A stretch of DNA of 64,000 nucleotides from Rhodospirillales bacterium (GTDB taxonomy: Bacteria; Pseudomonadota; Alphaproteobacteria; Rhodospirillales; SHVQ01). The notes below the pieces were generated by a model that saw nothing but the letters and a program-made list of their open reading frames with translations, made no database searches and was not told where the DNA came from. Shown one piece after another: positions 63,544 to 64,000 of this stretch. Every line of letters starts with the position of its first letter. The stretch's first letter is position 1. A program made the position numbers and the translations under genes. The DNA lies in the NCBI GenBank assembly GCA_009694195.1, contig SHVQ01000001.1, forward strand, positions 1 to 64,000. Reading direction: 5' to 3'.

Positions 63544-64000
63544 TCAACTGGGGCCGGCCGGCCGGATCATCCCGGCCGCATGGATGCGACCGGATTTCGG
63601 GGATTGCACGAGGACGGCGCAGCCGCCCCCTGTCTTGATGGCGTCCGGGATCGGCACGCGGAGCTCCCGCGCCTCGCCTTTCCATGTCCCGATCTGGCTG
63701 AACTCCCGAACGACGTGATGGTAGCGGATCGTGCGTCCTGAATTCTCGCCCCGCTTGATCGTGGTGTCGCGGCTTCGGTCAAAGCCGACGAGAAAGACAG
63801 CCATCTCCTCCCCCGCCGCGCCCTGGGGAAGGCCGACGAGCAGTCGATCTCCTCCCTCCGACGCAAGCACAACGGTGAGCCGTTCCATCTCGCCCGCCGA
63901 TTTCAGGCGCTGTGCGAGCTCGACCGCCTGGGCACCCGTCGTATCGGATGCCCCCTGCACGACCATCTGCGGCGTGTAGACGTATTGCCGGCCGAGAAAT
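63544..64000 (-). CDS. DUF1223 domain-containing protein, 5' end outside window
   Basis: C-terminal part of a DUF1223 protein, a thioredoxin-like exported family. The visible 151 codons show LGRQYVYTPQMVVQGASDTTG, the usual family block, then VPIPDAIKTGGGCAVLVQSPKSGRIHAAG near the end. The start and the N-terminal CxxC region lie beyond the right edge. A downstream ATG at 63966 is inside the domain and is not the true start. Confidence 0.88.
   Translation of the reverse strand, partial: FLGRQYVYTPQMVVQGASDTTGAQAVELAQRLKSAGEMERLTVVLASEGGDRLLVGLPQGAAGEEMAVFLVGFDRSRDTTIKRGENSGRTIRYHHVVREFSQIGTWKGEARELRVPIPDAIKTGGGCAVLVQSPKSGRIHAAGMIRPAGPS

Noticed and set aside
1-64000. tRNA, rRNA or CRISPR arrays
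   Set aside because: No GGTTCGAATCC-type T-arm with a matching acceptor stem and no regularly spaced repeats were seen by eye. A tRNAscan or repeat search would be needed to exclude small cases.

Overview
The window is a high-GC, gene-dense chromosomal segment of an alphaproteobacterium. The evidence is the set of small families typical of that class (DUF4167 next to prmC/prfA, DUF1178 next to ubiG, DUF1476 next to purC, an NDUFAF5-like methyltransferase beside comF, a SUV3-like helicase with an S4 protein, fdxA, and CarD). The split purS/purQ/purL set and long GC-rich antisense open frames fit as well. No rRNA, tRNA, CRISPR array or prophage was found. One IS256-family element is cut by the left edge. 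A lower taxonomic rank cannot be fixed from the sequence alone; a Rhodospirillales-like lineage is only a guess.

Layout. 0-1 kb: IS256 transposase, truncated. 1.2-8.6 kb: M23 peptidase, MmgE/PrpD protein, GST-like protein, clpB with a heat-shock-type promoter, MOSC protein. 8.6-16.5 kb: a minus-strand block rodZ-ispG-hisS-hemA-prfA-prmC (then DUF4167); hisS, hemA, prfA and prmC each overlap by 4 bp. 16.8-25.3 kb: lysC, ubiG, DUF1178, a methyltransferase, a nitrilase-family amidase, grxC, a frameshifted comF, an NDUFAF5-like methyltransferase, sfsA, map, radC. 25.3-31 kb: an orphan exported protein, two tandem MFS transporters, a Rieske oxygenase and a D-2-hydroxyacid dehydrogenase, which look like one catabolic transcription unit. 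31-39.2 kb: a purine/redox block purB, DUF1476, NRDE, purC, purS, purQ, rhomboid, purL, bolA, grxD. 39.2-49.6 kb: mixed housekeeping and envelope genes (periplasmic binding protein, LigB-type dioxygenase, coiled-coil orphan, TPR-glycosyltransferase-like protein, rpsD, HNH protein, esterase, gluQRS, thermonuclease, M48 lipoprotein). 49.7-57 kb: carD, then an accessory interval holding two tandem alpha/beta hydrolases, a FecR-RTX secreted protein and two tandem carboxymuconolactone-decarboxylase-like proteins, then fdxA. 56-64 kb: DUF938 methyltransferase, S4 protein, SUV3-like helicase, pcm, a PEBP protein, an HPF-cold-shock fusion, htpG and a DUF1223 protein cut by the right edge.

How the genes fit together. 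The rodZ-to-prmC block joins cell shape, isoprenoid precursors, histidyl-tRNA, tetrapyrrole precursor supply and translation termination in one probable operon. The purine block makes IMP/AMP and carries the bolA-grxD iron-sulfur pair downstream. clpB and htpG carry similar CTTG-N18/19-CATAT promoter motifs that fit the alphaproteobacterial RpoH type. The most unusual features are a glutamyl-tRNA reductase (C5 pathway) in an alphaproteobacterial gene neighbourhood, the doubled hydrolase/decarboxylase pairs around a FecR-RTX gene in the carD-fdxA interval, the HPF-CSD fusion, and a one-base frameshift in comF.
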